Source: Sphingobacterium spiritivorum ATCC 33861 (GTDB lineage Bacteria > Bacteroidota > Bacteroidia > Sphingobacteriales > Sphingobacteriaceae). Taken from it: DNA of 64,000 nucleotides. The first letter of the stretch is position 1, and every line of letters begins with the position of its first letter. The stretch is from positions 2,010,903 through 2,074,902 of the forward strand of contig NZ_GL379770.1 in assembly GCF_000143765.1 (NCBI RefSeq), read 5' to 3'. Of this stretch, positions 37,541 to 46,953 are shown in pieces. The position numbers and the translations under genes are program-made. Under the pieces are notes generated by a model. It worked only from the letters and a program-made list of their open reading frames with translations. It had not been told where the DNA came from and did no database searches.

Positions 37541-38656
37541 TTAGAATTTTTCTTTTCGTCCATTTAATAGTCCCCGGTAAAATATACCTTTTTCATACAG
37601 CAGTATTTCTCCGTTCTTACCATTTTTTATACTCGAATCGACTCCAAATATCCTGTTATCGTACAGATTTACAATAGTCGGATGGGAAGTATGCCCCACA
37701 ATTATGTGGTCTTTTTTCAATCCGTGCAGGATAAAATCCAGCGTCTGTGCATTAAATGTAGAATCTGTAAAATAGCCTCTGTACCACAGCGGACCTTTAG
37801 AACGTGTCAGAAACTCCAGTTCTTTATTTTGTCTGTATACTGTCTTTGACCTTGTAAATATACTATCTGTAAACAACTTATTTGTACGGGCTGCTGTCAG
37901 CCCTTTCTCTACAAATTCCGGAGAAATTCCTCCATGTGTAAACAGTATATTATTAATACCAATGATTACCGGCTTTTGCTTCAGCCATCTGCCAAAGAAG
38001 CTATCTTTACTAAAAAACTGATCATACCCGATTCCAAAAAGAGAGGCTACATCTTTATACTTCTGATTGATATACCGGAGATCGTTATCAAATACCATGA
38101 GTTCATGATTGCCGATCACATAATGCACGCGACCACCTTTTGACAAGGCCTGTTTTTCCAGCTTCACTAACAGCCACAGACTTTCAGTGACCTTATCTCC
38201 TCTGTCCATAATATCTCCAACGATCACGAGATGACCGTCTCCATAGATCCAGTTTCCTTTTTGGTCTATAATATTATGCTGCTGCAGTAAACGAACGAAT
38301 AAATCATGCTGGCCGTGCAGGTCACTGATGGCCGCAAAATGTTCAATATCGTTATATTGTTCTAAAAAAGCAGATTCTTCACGAGTGGTACTCTCCTTTT
38401 GCCGTAAGGCTTCCTTCAGATCTATATCGAGTTTTTGAGAGAACAGTTTTATGTGCTTATCAAAGTCTTTTTTGTCAGAGGAACTGACATGATGGTATAC
38501 ACCATTATCCACCCATTTGATGGAGGTCGTATTATTTTCAAAAAACAGATGTGGTTCTTCCCGGAGTCCGGCATTTTTTTCCTGACTGTAGCCACTTAAT
38601 GCTGTACAGGCAAAGGCTAATGTCAGCATATTTCTTCTTATCGCTTTGCTTAACAT
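37541..38656 (-). CDS. Secreted calcineurin-like metallophosphoesterase (Shewanella-like phosphatase type)
   Basis: This 371-residue protein has a signal-like start (LTLAFACTALSGYS before QEKN) and the full set of PPP-type metal motifs: AISDLHGQHD (DxH), GDIMDRGDKV (GDxxDRG), VIGNHELMVF (GNHE), ITHGG-like LFTHGGISPEF, and HIIVGHTSHPTI. It should be a dinuclear-metal phosphatase acting in the periplasm or outside. It lies 66 bp after the SusCD-associated lipoprotein gene on the same strand, with a hairpin in between, and 9 kb from pstSCAB. That neighbourhood suits release of phosphate from organic substrates, but this is an inference; the physiological substrate is unknown. Confidence 0.88.
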   Translation of the reverse strand: MLSKAIRRNMLTLAFACTALSGYSQEKNAGLREEPHLFFENNTTSIKWVDNGVYHHVSSSDKKDFDKHIKLFSQKLDIDLKEALRQKESTTREESAFLEQYNDIEHFAAISDLHGQHDLFVRLLQQHNIIDQKGNWIYGDGHLVIVGDIMDRGDKVTESLWLLVKLEKQALSKGGRVHYVIGNHELMVFDNDLRYINQKYKDVASLFGIGYDQFFSKDSFFGRWLKQKPVIIGINNILFTHGGISPEFVEKGLTAARTNKLFTDSIFTRSKTVYRQNKELEFLTRSKGPLWYRGYFTDSTFNAQTLDFILHGLKKDHIIVGHTSHPTIVNLYDNRIFGVDSSIKNGKNGEILLYEKGIFYRGLLNGRKEKF

Positions 38657-38672
38657 AGTATCTTCTATTAAA

Positions 38673-38703
38673 AACGCCCTCTTTGCATAATAAAGAGGGC
38701 GTT
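38673..38703 (-). terminator. Hairpin terminator of SusCD operon 2
   Basis: AACGCCCTCTTT and AAAGAGGGCGTT form a perfect 12-bp stem around a 7-base loop, 19 bp after the lipoprotein stop. On the minus strand it is followed by TTTAATAG. It separates the SusCD operon from the phosphatase gene; the short T run may allow read-through. Confidence 0.75.
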
Positions 38704-38722
38704 GATTGTTAAAGGTAATTAT

Positions 38723-39190
38723 TTATTTACGAATAGTAAGTCCCAGAGTGCTGTAATTTGCACTTACCTTAAGCTGGTCATTTGATTCCAGATCAAAGAC
38801 CAGGCTGACCGCTGTGGTATTGGTCAGCTCCGGGATTTCCACTTCAAAATATCCGAAAGCACTATTTGCAGGGATAACAAGTTCGCTTCCTTTCGGAAGT
38901 TTGTAATGCTGATCCGCTTTTGCGGTACTTTCCGGTCTGATTCGAACCTTTACTGTCTGATCTGTATCCTTTAATCCGCCAATTAAGTTAACCTGATATT
39001 TCTGAACGCCTGCTTTATTTCGCAGTTCCTTCAGAATAGGATAAGATAGTCCGGGACTATTGGTATTCATTACCGCATCCTGAAACTCAATCCTGAAATC
39101 AGGAAGGTAAAAATCTTCTTCATGATCTTTAAAGCATGAGGTGAACAATACACTGATCAATACTGCCAATAAACTTATATATGTTTTCAT
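38723..39190 (-). CDS. Small SusCD-associated lipoprotein (beta-sandwich-like, DUF4843-like region)
   Basis: The 155-residue protein has a lipoprotein signal (ISLLAVLISVLFTSC) and a mature part dominated by beta strands. The stretch VRIRPESTAKADQHYKL...ELVIPANSAFGYFEVEIPEL resembles the Calx-beta/DUF4843 type modules common next to SusCD genes, but the protein is shorter than usual DUF4843 proteins, so the family is not certain. It lies 17 bp after SusD and probably forms part of the outer-membrane complex on the cell surface, perhaps binding ligand. It is the last gene before the operon hairpin. Confidence 0.75.
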   Translation of the reverse strand: MKTYISLLAVLISVLFTSCFKDHEEDFYLPDFRIEFQDAVMNTNSPGLSYPILKELRNKAGVQKYQVNLIGGLKDTDQTVKVRIRPESTAKADQHYKLPKGSELVIPANSAFGYFEVEIPELTNTTAVSLVFDLESNDQLKVSANYSTLGLTIRK

Positions 39191-39207
39191 GTTTTTATAT
39201 TTAATAA

Positions 39208-40617
39208 TTAGTAGCCCGGATTCTGAATAAGATTAGGATTGATCTCTATTTCACGTATAGGAAGTCTTCCCAGTATTCTGAAATCATTAAACATTACATT
39301 TCCGGCATCTTTGATGATATCTTTTCCGCGTCTTTTGATATCAAAGAAACGATGTCCTTCAAAAGCCAGCTCCAGTCGTCTTTGTAAGATGATCTCATCC
39401 ATCAATGCTGTGCCTGACAAAGATACTTCAGCAAGATTTGCACGTGTACGTATGCGATTGAGAGCGGTTCTTGCATCACTGTCTTTACCCAGATTAGCCA
39501 GAGCTTCTGCTTTATTCAACAGGACTTCTGCATAGCGGATTACAGGCACATTGTCCAGATTAGCCACACCGTTTTTGCTGGCAAATTTGGTCATTTCATT
39601 GCGGCTGGCATTTGCACCTAATCCTTTCATTATCAACCCTCTTCTTGTATCATTTGCACTATACTTTGCATACAAATCATCACTGACCACCACATTTCCA
39701 AAAGAAGCAGTAGCGTTAGATGTCACAGTAGTTCTTGTCATAAAAGTGGCTCGCAGGGATTCATTGCTGCCCAGATTATCTGCTGTGGTAAAGGCGATTT
39801 CAAAGAATGACTCCGGATGCTTTTCACTGCGCCATGAGCTGATCAGTTGTGCATTGGCCGGAAATGTCGCCACTCCGCTGGCCATTGCTTTATCAGCTTC
39901 CGCAACAGCTTTCTCATAATCTCCGTTATATAATGCTACCCGACTGAAAAGTGCAGCTACTGCTCCCCTTGATGCAAAAGCCGGAGCTTTACTGTTGTTG
40001 CTCTCTGCAATCAGTGTAGAAGCCTCTGTCAGATCCTGATACACCTGTTTGTATCCTTCTTGAATCGTATTACGCGAAGCAAATGCGATCTGATCCACCT
40101 CAAGTACACCTTTCAGCACTATCGGCACGCCTCCTCTATCCGATGCAGACACAATAGCTGTGGGATCATACGCATATACACGTAAAAGATTGTGGTATAA
40201 TAGAGCTCTGAGAAACAGATTCTGGCCTTTGATATTATTTTTAAAATTTGCTTCCAGCTCTATATTTTCCAATGCATCCAGAATCAGATTGATCTGGTTG
40301 ATCCCGTAATAGGACTGCTGCCAGTTTGTAATATGTGCCCCTATCTCATTATTTGATTCTCTGATCAGGCGGTTTCCTGCTCCGGTATTGATAGCATTGT
40401 CCGCCAGCAATTCAGGTATCGCAATCAGATCACGCCCGTACAGACTTACTTCCCTTAATTTTGCATATACTCCGTTTGTGGCTGCAGTGATGGCTTCAGG
40501 ACTGGTGAGTGCGGTAGAAGCATCTATGGATTGACGAGGATCCACTTCCAGCATCTTCTCACATGAAGTCGCCCACATCGAAGTGGCCAAAAGTATTATA
40601 TATGTTATTTTTTTCAT
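39208..40617 (-). CDS. SusD/RagB-family nutrient-binding outer-membrane lipoprotein 2
   Basis: This 469-residue lipoprotein has signal and lipobox IILLATSMWATSC, the EVDPRQSIDAS start, SusD helices (RALLYHNLLRVYAYD, GAVAALFSRVALYNGDYEKA) and the C-terminal block ILQRRLELAFEGHRFFDIKR. It pairs with the SusC encoded 12 bp upstream and forms the lid that captures substrate at the cell surface. It is about 100 residues shorter than SusD 1, mainly in the ligand-binding middle, so the two pairs probably take different substrates. No glycoside hydrolase accompanies it. Confidence 0.95.
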   Translation of the reverse strand: MKKITYIILLATSMWATSCEKMLEVDPRQSIDASTALTSPEAITAATNGVYAKLREVSLYGRDLIAIPELLADNAINTGAGNRLIRESNNEIGAHITNWQQSYYGINQINLILDALENIELEANFKNNIKGQNLFLRALLYHNLLRVYAYDPTAIVSASDRGGVPIVLKGVLEVDQIAFASRNTIQEGYKQVYQDLTEASTLIAESNNSKAPAFASRGAVAALFSRVALYNGDYEKAVAEADKAMASGVATFPANAQLISSWRSEKHPESFFEIAFTTADNLGSNESLRATFMTRTTVTSNATASFGNVVVSDDLYAKYSANDTRRGLIMKGLGANASRNEMTKFASKNGVANLDNVPVIRYAEVLLNKAEALANLGKDSDARTALNRIRTRANLAEVSLSGTALMDEIILQRRLELAFEGHRFFDIKRRGKDIIKDAGNVMFNDFRILGRLPIREIEINPNLIQNPGY

Positions 40618-40629
40618 TTCTGTTTAAGA

Positions 40630-43600
40630 TTAAAACCCGATCTGTACTCCTAATGTATATGCGCGTGTCTGTGGTATAGCTCCCTGAGTAGAACTGAAAT
40701 CTCCTGAATCAATAATCAATTCCGGATCATAGCCTGTCCATTTAGTCCATGTTGCCAGATTCTCTCCCTGTGCATACACTTTTACATCAGACAATTTCAG
40801 ACGGCTGGTCCAGGATTTAGGTAACTGATAAGACAGGGATACATTTTTAAGCCGAATAAAAGATGCATCCTCCAGATAGCGACTGCTGCTGGATACCTGC
40901 GACATACCATTGGTCTCTGCATTTCCGTCAAAAGGACGAGGTACTGTTGTCAACTGACCAGGCGTAGTCCATCTGTTATTAAAGATCCATTCCAATGTAT
41001 TTCTGTAGTCTCCTCCATTGGCATACCATTTCGAATTCATACCGCTGTTACTTAACTCACGACCATAATCGTAATGGAAAAATACATTAAGCGAGAAACC
41101 TTTGTATTGGAAGGTATTGGTGAACCCACCATAGAAATCACTTAACTGATTCCCAAATATTTTGTAATCATTCGGTGCTGAAGGCTGATAAGTAATTTCA
41201 CCATTAGCATCATACCACATGGGTCTACCTGTCGCTGAATTGACACCTGCATACTGATAAGTCACATTGGTACCTAATGCATAACCTACACGTACAGACT
41301 GATTTCCAGGCAAGACCTTATCATCTCCTAATAGTCCCAATACACGGTTGCGCAGGAAAGAGATGTTGAAGTTAGTAGACCAGGAGAAATCATCGGATTG
41401 AATATTTCGCGTACGGATCTCAAACTCTATACCTTCATTCTTAAGTTTTCCCACATTACTGGTCACATTTGAGAATCCGCTCAGGTAAGGAAGGGGTTTA
41501 TCTAACAGTAAGTCTTTGCTCAACCTTCTGAATACCTCCACGGAACCCTGTACTCTATTATTAAAAAAGGCATAATCCACACCAATATTAGTAGTCACAT
41601 TACGCTCCCATTTCAGCAATGCATTTTCTATTCCCGAAGGATAAATACCCGGCTCCTGATTGTAGTTGGATGAACTTGAACTACCGTACAAGGCACGGGA
41701 ATCAAAATTGCCGATAGCATCATTACCGGTTTCACCATAACCTACTCTCAGTTTCAACTGATTGATCCACTCCTGATCTTTCAGAAAGGATTCTTCTGAC
41801 ATATTCCATCCGGCAGAGATGGCAGGAAACCATCCGAATTTATTGTTTTTACCAAATCGGGATGAGCCGTCATAACGCAGAACTGCACTTAACAGATATT
41901 TTTTCTGAAAATCGTAGTTAACCTGTCCGAATACACCGGCTCTTTTGAAACCAGTCCAGCTTCCGGTACCTGCTGTGATAATGGCTGCAGACTGTAAGGA
42001 TCTGAACTGATAAGTAGTAAAACCCGTTCCTGTCACAGAAGAGATCTCTCTGTTGTCATACCTGTACTCTGCACCTAATAAAGCAGAAAGATTGTGGTCT
42101 TCAGCAAACGTTGTTTTATAATTTAAGGTCTGGTTTGTAAGAAAGTTGCTATTCTGTCTTTTACCTATGGTCAGGGATCCCTGAGAAGCGGCCCCACTTC
42201 GGGTACGGGGATCGACATAACGTTCATCATCTATAATACGATAGTCTATACCATAGAATGATTTGAAGCTTAATTTACTGTTGATCTGATAAGTTGCAGA
42301 AAAATTAGATACCAACGCTTTTGTACGGCTTTGCAATGTACCTACTACACTTTCCTGTATAGGATTACGATTAGAGGAACCCGGAAAGCCATCGATCGGT
42401 GCATTGTAACTTCCATCTGCATTGTAAACCGGAATAAAGGGCAGAATCATAGGCGCACTGTACTGCGGTGCAGCATACGCTCCTGTCGAACCGTTACTTC
42501 CGGAAGTACCGTTTTGGGTAATAGTACTCAGATTAATATTAGTGGCAAGTGATAATTTGTCCGTTAACTTATGTGTTAACCCTAATTTAGCAGTTGCACG
42601 CTCAAAGTCTATAGAGACTACATTTCCATCCGTCTTATTGTAAGATCCGGAAAGGAAAAAAGTTGTTTTATCATTTCCTCCGCTGATAGAAAGGTCTGCA
42701 TTATTGGTGTGACCGGTTCTGAAAGCGGCTTCCTGCCAGTTGTAGGTAGGTAATGCTGCAATTTCTTCGTCTGTCATATCCGCAGGAAATCCCATGCCTG
42801 TAAGGATATCAGCTCTGTTTCGTTCAGGTGTACGTGTCGGGTAACGATTGTTACGGGATTCTAATCTGGATTGAAAAAACTGCTGTGTATTCAGCATTTT
42901 CATCTCCGGCATCGGACTGGTAATACCGTTATAATAATTGAGGTTTACTTTGGTCTTTCCGGCCTTTCCGGCTTTTGTCGTAACCAGTACCACTCCGTTT
43001 GCCGCCTGGGCTCCGTATATAGATGCTGCAGCTCCGTCTTTAAGTACTTCTATAGACTCTATATCATTATTATTCAGAAAAGCCAGAGGATTACTTGCGG
43101 TCTGTCCCGAAGAAGTAGAAGTATTAAGTTGAACTCCGTCAACAATGATCAGAGGCTCATTTCCGGCTGTAATAGATCCTGTACCGCGGATATTAATCCT
43201 TACAGGTCCTCCGGGTACGCCGTTGGCTGCCATCACATTGACCCCCGAAACCTGTCCTTGCATAGCCCGGTCAAAGGATTGTACAGGAACATTTTCGATA
43301 GATTCTTTTTTAATGGATGACATAGCTCCAGTAATGGATCTCTTCTCCTGAGTGGTGTAACCTGTGACGACTACAGCATCCAGCTCATTCACCTGCTCTT
43401 CCAGTGTTACCTCTATACCCGTGACGTCCTTTACTGTTATCTCACGTGAGATATACCCCACAAACGAAATAATCAGGATATCTCCGGTTGCAGCACTTAT
43501 TGTGAAATGTCCGTTGGCATCAGTAGATGTAGCTGCGTCCCTGCCTTTGACACGAATACTTACTCCCGGAGCATACTGTGTTCCGCTTTCACCTTTAAGA

Positions 43601-43992
43601 CGTACTCTTCCGCTGATATTTTGTTGTAATCGAGTATTTATTCCGGAATTCGGATCGTTGATTTTGGCGCTGATGACAATATTTTCACCTTGTAGTTTAT
43701 AGGAAATAGGTTGTCCTTCAAAACAAGCTTCAAGCGCGTCTTTTACGCTTACATTACTCAGGTTGACAGTCACGGGTCTGGATTTTTCCAGGAGACGTTT
43801 TGAATAAATAAAATTATAAGATGTCTGCTTCCGGATTGATTCGAAAACCTCCCTGATAGAGGCATTTCTCGTATGGAGGTTAACCTTCTGCGCATAACTC
43901 ACTGAAGAATAAGCACTCACAATACAAGAAAGCAGAAAAATAAAAATAAGATTAATACGCATAAAGGCCTTCTTATAGTTCTTTATTTTCAT
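40630..43992 (-). CDS. SusC/RagA-family TonB-linked transporter 2, with STN signalling domain
   Basis: The 1120-residue transporter begins with a signal peptide ending ...SVSYAQ, then an STN (secretin/TonB N-terminal) domain (IREVFESIRKQTSYNFIY ... ISYKLQGENIVISAK, residues about 42-108), a carboxypeptidase-regulatory-like domain (ISGRVRLKGESGTQYAPGVS), the plug with LDAVVVTGYTTQEKRSITGA, the hallmark SIYGAQAANGVVLVTTK, and the barrel ending TRAYTLGVQIGF. The STN domain contacts a FecR anti-sigma factor in the periplasm, and exactly such a gene pair, fecR and an ECF sigma, lies directly upstream. It probably reports its own substrate and induces its operon. Confidence 0.96.
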   Translation of the reverse strand: MKIKNYKKAFMRINLIFIFLLSCIVSAYSSVSYAQKVNLHTRNASIREVFESIRKQTSYNFIYSKRLLEKSRPVTVNLSNVSVKDALEACFEGQPISYKLQGENIVISAKINDPNSGINTRLQQNISGRVRLKGESGTQYAPGVSIRVKGRDAATSTDANGHFTISAATGDILIISFVGYISREITVKDVTGIEVTLEEQVNELDAVVVTGYTTQEKRSITGAMSSIKKESIENVPVQSFDRAMQGQVSGVNVMAANGVPGGPVRINIRGTGSITAGNEPLIIVDGVQLNTSTSSGQTASNPLAFLNNNDIESIEVLKDGAAASIYGAQAANGVVLVTTKAGKAGKTKVNLNYYNGITSPMPEMKMLNTQQFFQSRLESRNNRYPTRTPERNRADILTGMGFPADMTDEEIAALPTYNWQEAAFRTGHTNNADLSISGGNDKTTFFLSGSYNKTDGNVVSIDFERATAKLGLTHKLTDKLSLATNINLSTITQNGTSGSNGSTGAYAAPQYSAPMILPFIPVYNADGSYNAPIDGFPGSSNRNPIQESVVGTLQSRTKALVSNFSATYQINSKLSFKSFYGIDYRIIDDERYVDPRTRSGAASQGSLTIGKRQNSNFLTNQTLNYKTTFAEDHNLSALLGAEYRYDNREISSVTGTGFTTYQFRSLQSAAIITAGTGSWTGFKRAGVFGQVNYDFQKKYLLSAVLRYDGSSRFGKNNKFGWFPAISAGWNMSEESFLKDQEWINQLKLRVGYGETGNDAIGNFDSRALYGSSSSSNYNQEPGIYPSGIENALLKWERNVTTNIGVDYAFFNNRVQGSVEVFRRLSKDLLLDKPLPYLSGFSNVTSNVGKLKNEGIEFEIRTRNIQSDDFSWSTNFNISFLRNRVLGLLGDDKVLPGNQSVRVGYALGTNVTYQYAGVNSATGRPMWYDANGEITYQPSAPNDYKIFGNQLSDFYGGFTNTFQYKGFSLNVFFHYDYGRELSNSGMNSKWYANGGDYRNTLEWIFNNRWTTPGQLTTVPRPFDGNAETNGMSQVSSSSRYLEDASFIRLKNVSLSYQLPKSWTSRLKLSDVKVYAQGENLATWTKWTGYDPELIIDSGDFSSTQGAIPQTRAYTLGVQIGF

Positions 43993-44060
43993 AAATTTGG
44001 TATAGGGTTATAAGTAATAATAATTGTTCAATACAAAGCGAATAACCTGACAATTATCTA

Positions 44061-44087
44061 CAGGGCATTGTTGCGAGCAATGCTCTG
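44061..44087 (-). terminator. Hairpin after fecR
   Basis: CAGGGCATTG and CAATGCTCTG pair over 10 bp (one mismatch-type G-T) around a 7-base loop, 33 bp past the FecR stop and before SusC 2. No T run follows on the minus strand, so it may be a weak attenuator or processing site. Confidence 0.35.
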
Positions 44088-44119
44088 TATCTTTTAATTA
44101 TCGGTCTATGGGTAAATAT

Positions 44120-45322
44120 CTAAGCCATAACGATAATCCTCCTTCCTTCTATTCTGAATTTAACTTTTCCGGTCAATTCCAATAACTTAAGTACATTGGC
44201 TGGATTCTCATATTTAGAAACTACTCCGGAGAAAAGCTCTTCTGTAATTTTCCCCTCGTATATGATGTCTACATCATACCAGCGTGCTACTTTATTCATA
44301 ATTTCCTGAATAGATTCTTCCTCAAATCTGAAGCTCTTATTTTTCCATTCATCCATATTTGACACATCTACTTCATACACCTGAATATTCTTTCCGTCTT
44401 TGGAAACCAGCGCCTGCTGACCAGGTCGTAATACATCCGAACCATATGCGGTATTGACCCTGATTTTACCGTTTACTAGAGTGGTTCGGTTTGTACGGTC
44501 CTGAGGATAGGCTGCTACGTTAAAAGAAGTCCCCAAAACCTCGATAGTCTGCAATGCCATCTTTACCTGAAAAGGAACCTTTTCGTTTGTTTTGTTTTGT
44601 ACATGTGTCACTTCAAAGAAAGCCTCTCCGGATAATCGTACCTCCCGTTTATCAGATTCAAACTGAACCGGGTATTCCAGTTCGGATTCAGCTCCTAACC
44701 AGACTCTTGTTCCGTCAGAAAGCCTGACTTTATACTGTCCTCCTCTTGGCGTCACAATGCGATTGGTAAGATGTACATCTGAACTTGCAGAAGAGAAACT
44801 GTAGGAGATCTCACCATCAGCAGATTTCACAATTCTTAACCCGTTAATATCCAGAGACTCGCCATTCTTCAGCTCTTCCAATGCTATATGCTTACCGTCG
44901 GCTAATTGTAATATGGCTTTATCTTTTCCTGGAGAAATATCTCTGCCGGCTCTTGTGAGTTGATCTTCCTGCTGAACAGGTTGTGAACTGATTGTGAAAT
45001 ACAAGGCTATTACACTACAGAAAATAAACAATATAGCTGCAGCCCAGTAACGCGATGGAATATTTTTAATAAAAGATTTGCGAAGTGCAGGCTTAAGATG
45101 CTGATGTGTATGTTTAAATCGGGATAAAGACTGGGAGTCTGCAAAATATTGCAGTTTATTTAAACTTTCATCCTGGTTTTTCGGGTCTGCGAGTCGTTCA
45201 GCAAAGAGCCGGTTTGATTCCTCTTTACTGATCCATTCTGCCAGCTCAACAAGCTCTTCCTGATTGAGAATACCTTTTCTTTTACCGGTTAGTAAATATA
45301 TTATTCTATACTGATTTTCCAT
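44120..45322 (-). CDS. FecR-family anti-sigma factor
   Basis: The 400-residue protein has an N-terminal cytoplasmic domain (LLTGKRKGILNQEELVELAEW) that holds the sigma factor, one membrane helix (YWAAAILFIFCSVIALYFTIS, about residue 90), then the periplasmic FecR domain (VTPRGGQYKVRLSDGTRVWL ... SEVRLSG-like REVRLSGEAFFEVTH) and a DUF4974-type C-terminus (IMNKVARWYDVDIIYEG) that is thought to meet the STN domain. The start was set at the ATG at 45322; the frame extends two codons to a GTG. It lies 56 bp after the sigma gene and 127 bp before SusC 2, the usual order of such signalling modules. Confidence 0.94.
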   Translation of the reverse strand: MENQYRIIYLLTGKRKGILNQEELVELAEWISKEESNRLFAERLADPKNQDESLNKLQYFADSQSLSRFKHTHQHLKPALRKSFIKNIPSRYWAAAILFIFCSVIALYFTISSQPVQQEDQLTRAGRDISPGKDKAILQLADGKHIALEELKNGESLDINGLRIVKSADGEISYSFSSASSDVHLTNRIVTPRGGQYKVRLSDGTRVWLGAESELEYPVQFESDKREVRLSGEAFFEVTHVQNKTNEKVPFQVKMALQTIEVLGTSFNVAAYPQDRTNRTTLVNGKIRVNTAYGSDVLRPGQQALVSKDGKNIQVYEVDVSNMDEWKNKSFRFEEESIQEIMNKVARWYDVDIIYEGKITEELFSGVVSKYENPANVLKLLELTGKVKFRIEGRRIIVMA

Positions 45323-45378
45323 CTTCACTGTTAATACGACGCACTTGTCCTATCGTACTACTTCCCTATGAAAAAAAA

Positions 45379-45960
45379 TTACAATTTGAACAGAAAAAGG
45401 AAAAACAGATACTTGTCCGGATGATTGATAAAAAGCTTTCTCAATATTTTAAGGCCCTTGGACTTTTGATTCTTAACCGTCTGTACACTGATATTAAGTT
45501 GTTCTGCTATTTTTTCATTCTTCACCCCATCAAGATAACTCAGCTTAATAATTTTACTGCACTGGACCGGAAGATTATTAATTTCACGATAGATTTCGGC
45601 CATATATTCCACGTATACGACCTCTAATTGTAAGTCTTCTTCAGAAAGTTGGTATAAATAACTAAATTCTGCATCTCTTTCTTTGGCTCTCCCACTGGTT
45701 TTTATAAAATCCAGACAGGCATTTCTGGCAGATAAATACAAAAAAGATTGGGCGTGATTAGCGTTATTGAGTACGATTTCACTCGTCCAAAGTTTAGCAA
45801 ATAAACTATTCACGATATCCACAGCCTGATCATCGACAAATTTAGAAGCAAAGTAGCACAAAGGAGCAAAATAAGTCAGATATATATAATCAAAATCTGA
45901 CTCCACTCCAGTGTTTAAGGGATATTCAACAAGAACTGAAGGTCTATGCTGCACACTCAT
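45379..45960 (-). CDS. ECF-type RNA polymerase sigma factor (FecI-like)
   Basis: This 193-residue sigma-70 family protein has region 2 (DYIYLTYFAPLCYFASKFVD ... SLFAKLWTSE) and region 4 with a helix-turn-helix (LDGVKNEKIAEQLNISVQTV, near residues 148-167) and nothing else, the ECF layout. Released by FecR when SusC 2 finds its substrate, it would direct polymerase to the SusCD promoter. Bacteroidota have many such modules. A -7-like TAACTTCG lies 57 bp upstream at 46018-46025. The start is ATG at 45960. Confidence 0.94.
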   Translation of the reverse strand: MSVQHRPSVLVEYPLNTGVESDFDYIYLTYFAPLCYFASKFVDDQAVDIVNSLFAKLWTSEIVLNNANHAQSFLYLSARNACLDFIKTSGRAKERDAEFSYLYQLSEEDLQLEVVYVEYMAEIYREINNLPVQCSKIIKLSYLDGVKNEKIAEQLNISVQTVKNQKSKGLKILRKLFINHPDKYLFFLFLFKL

Positions 45961-46206
45961 TTATTTGTATCGCTAGTCTATTCATAGTCAGGTAACCCCA
46001 ATAAGATGGGAAGCCTTCGAAGTTAGTAAGGTCTAAAAATACGATTTACAATTCATTATCCCTATAAGAAGGTTTACTTTAGACCGGTTAAAATCTATTA
46101 GTATACCTAACAGATTATCCGGGAAGAAATTCCGGCCTATTCAACAGGAGTGGATATTTATCACATAAACATGTCATTTTAAGCGCGTCACAGCACTTTA
46201 TATAAA

Positions 46207-46953
46207 CTATCCGAATTTACCTTTAATATAGTTTTTCGTAATCTCATGATCCGGATGATTGAATAACTGTTCTGTAGCGCCCTCTTCCTTTACTTCGCCC
46301 AGGTACATAAATACGGTCTTATCTGCTACACGCTGAGCCTGTTGCATATTGTGTGTTACAATGACGATCGTATACTCTTCTTTCAGTTTCAGTATCAATT
46401 CCTCTATCTTCAGTGTACTCACCGGATCTAACGCAGAACAAGGTTCGTCCATCAGAATAACTTCAGGCCGGAGCGCTACTGTACGGGCTATACACAGACG
46501 CTGCTGCTGTCCGCCGGAAAGTCTGGCGGCAGGTTTTTTCAGATCATCCTTCACCTCTTCCCATAAAAACGCTTCTTCTAACGTACGTTGTATTACTGAT
46601 TTATCGTAAGGCAGATTATTGATTTTAAGACCATAAGCAATATTCTCATAGATGCTTTTCGGAAATGGATTGGCCTTTTGAAAAACCATACCGATACGCT
46701 TCCTGACTTCTGTAACGGGTATATCTCTGCTGTAAATATCCTGTCCGTCCAGCAATAGTTTTCCTTCAATACGGGCATCCGGAGATAAATCGTGCATTCT
46801 GTTAAAACTACGAAGCAATGTACTCTTTCCACAACCCGACGGGCCAATCAGAGCAGTAACTTTATTGGCAGGAAAATCTACATTAATATTCTTAAGAATC
46901 TGTTTATTACCAAAGCTTAAGTTGAGATTGTTAGCTGCAAGTTTATTAATCAT
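46207..46953 (-). CDS. pstB: Phosphate ABC transporter ATP-binding protein PstB
   Basis: The 248-residue ATPase powers high-affinity phosphate uptake. Walker A is GPSGCGKSTLLR, the ABC signature LSGGQQQRLCIARTVALRP, Walker B VILMDEPCSALDP, the H-loop VIVTHNMQQAQRV; the Pst-type SFNRMHDLSPDARIEGKLLL is typical. Its ATG overlaps the end of pstA by 8 bases, indicating translational coupling. It is the last gene of the operon; the usual phoU does not follow within the window. Confidence 0.98.
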   Translation of the reverse strand: MINKLAANNLNLSFGNKQILKNINVDFPANKVTALIGPSGCGKSTLLRSFNRMHDLSPDARIEGKLLLDGQDIYSRDIPVTEVRKRIGMVFQKANPFPKSIYENIAYGLKINNLPYDKSVIQRTLEEAFLWEEVKDDLKKPAARLSGGQQQRLCIARTVALRPEVILMDEPCSALDPVSTLKIEELILKLKEEYTIVIVTHNMQQAQRVADKTVFMYLGEVKEEGATEQLFNHPDHEITKNYIKGKFG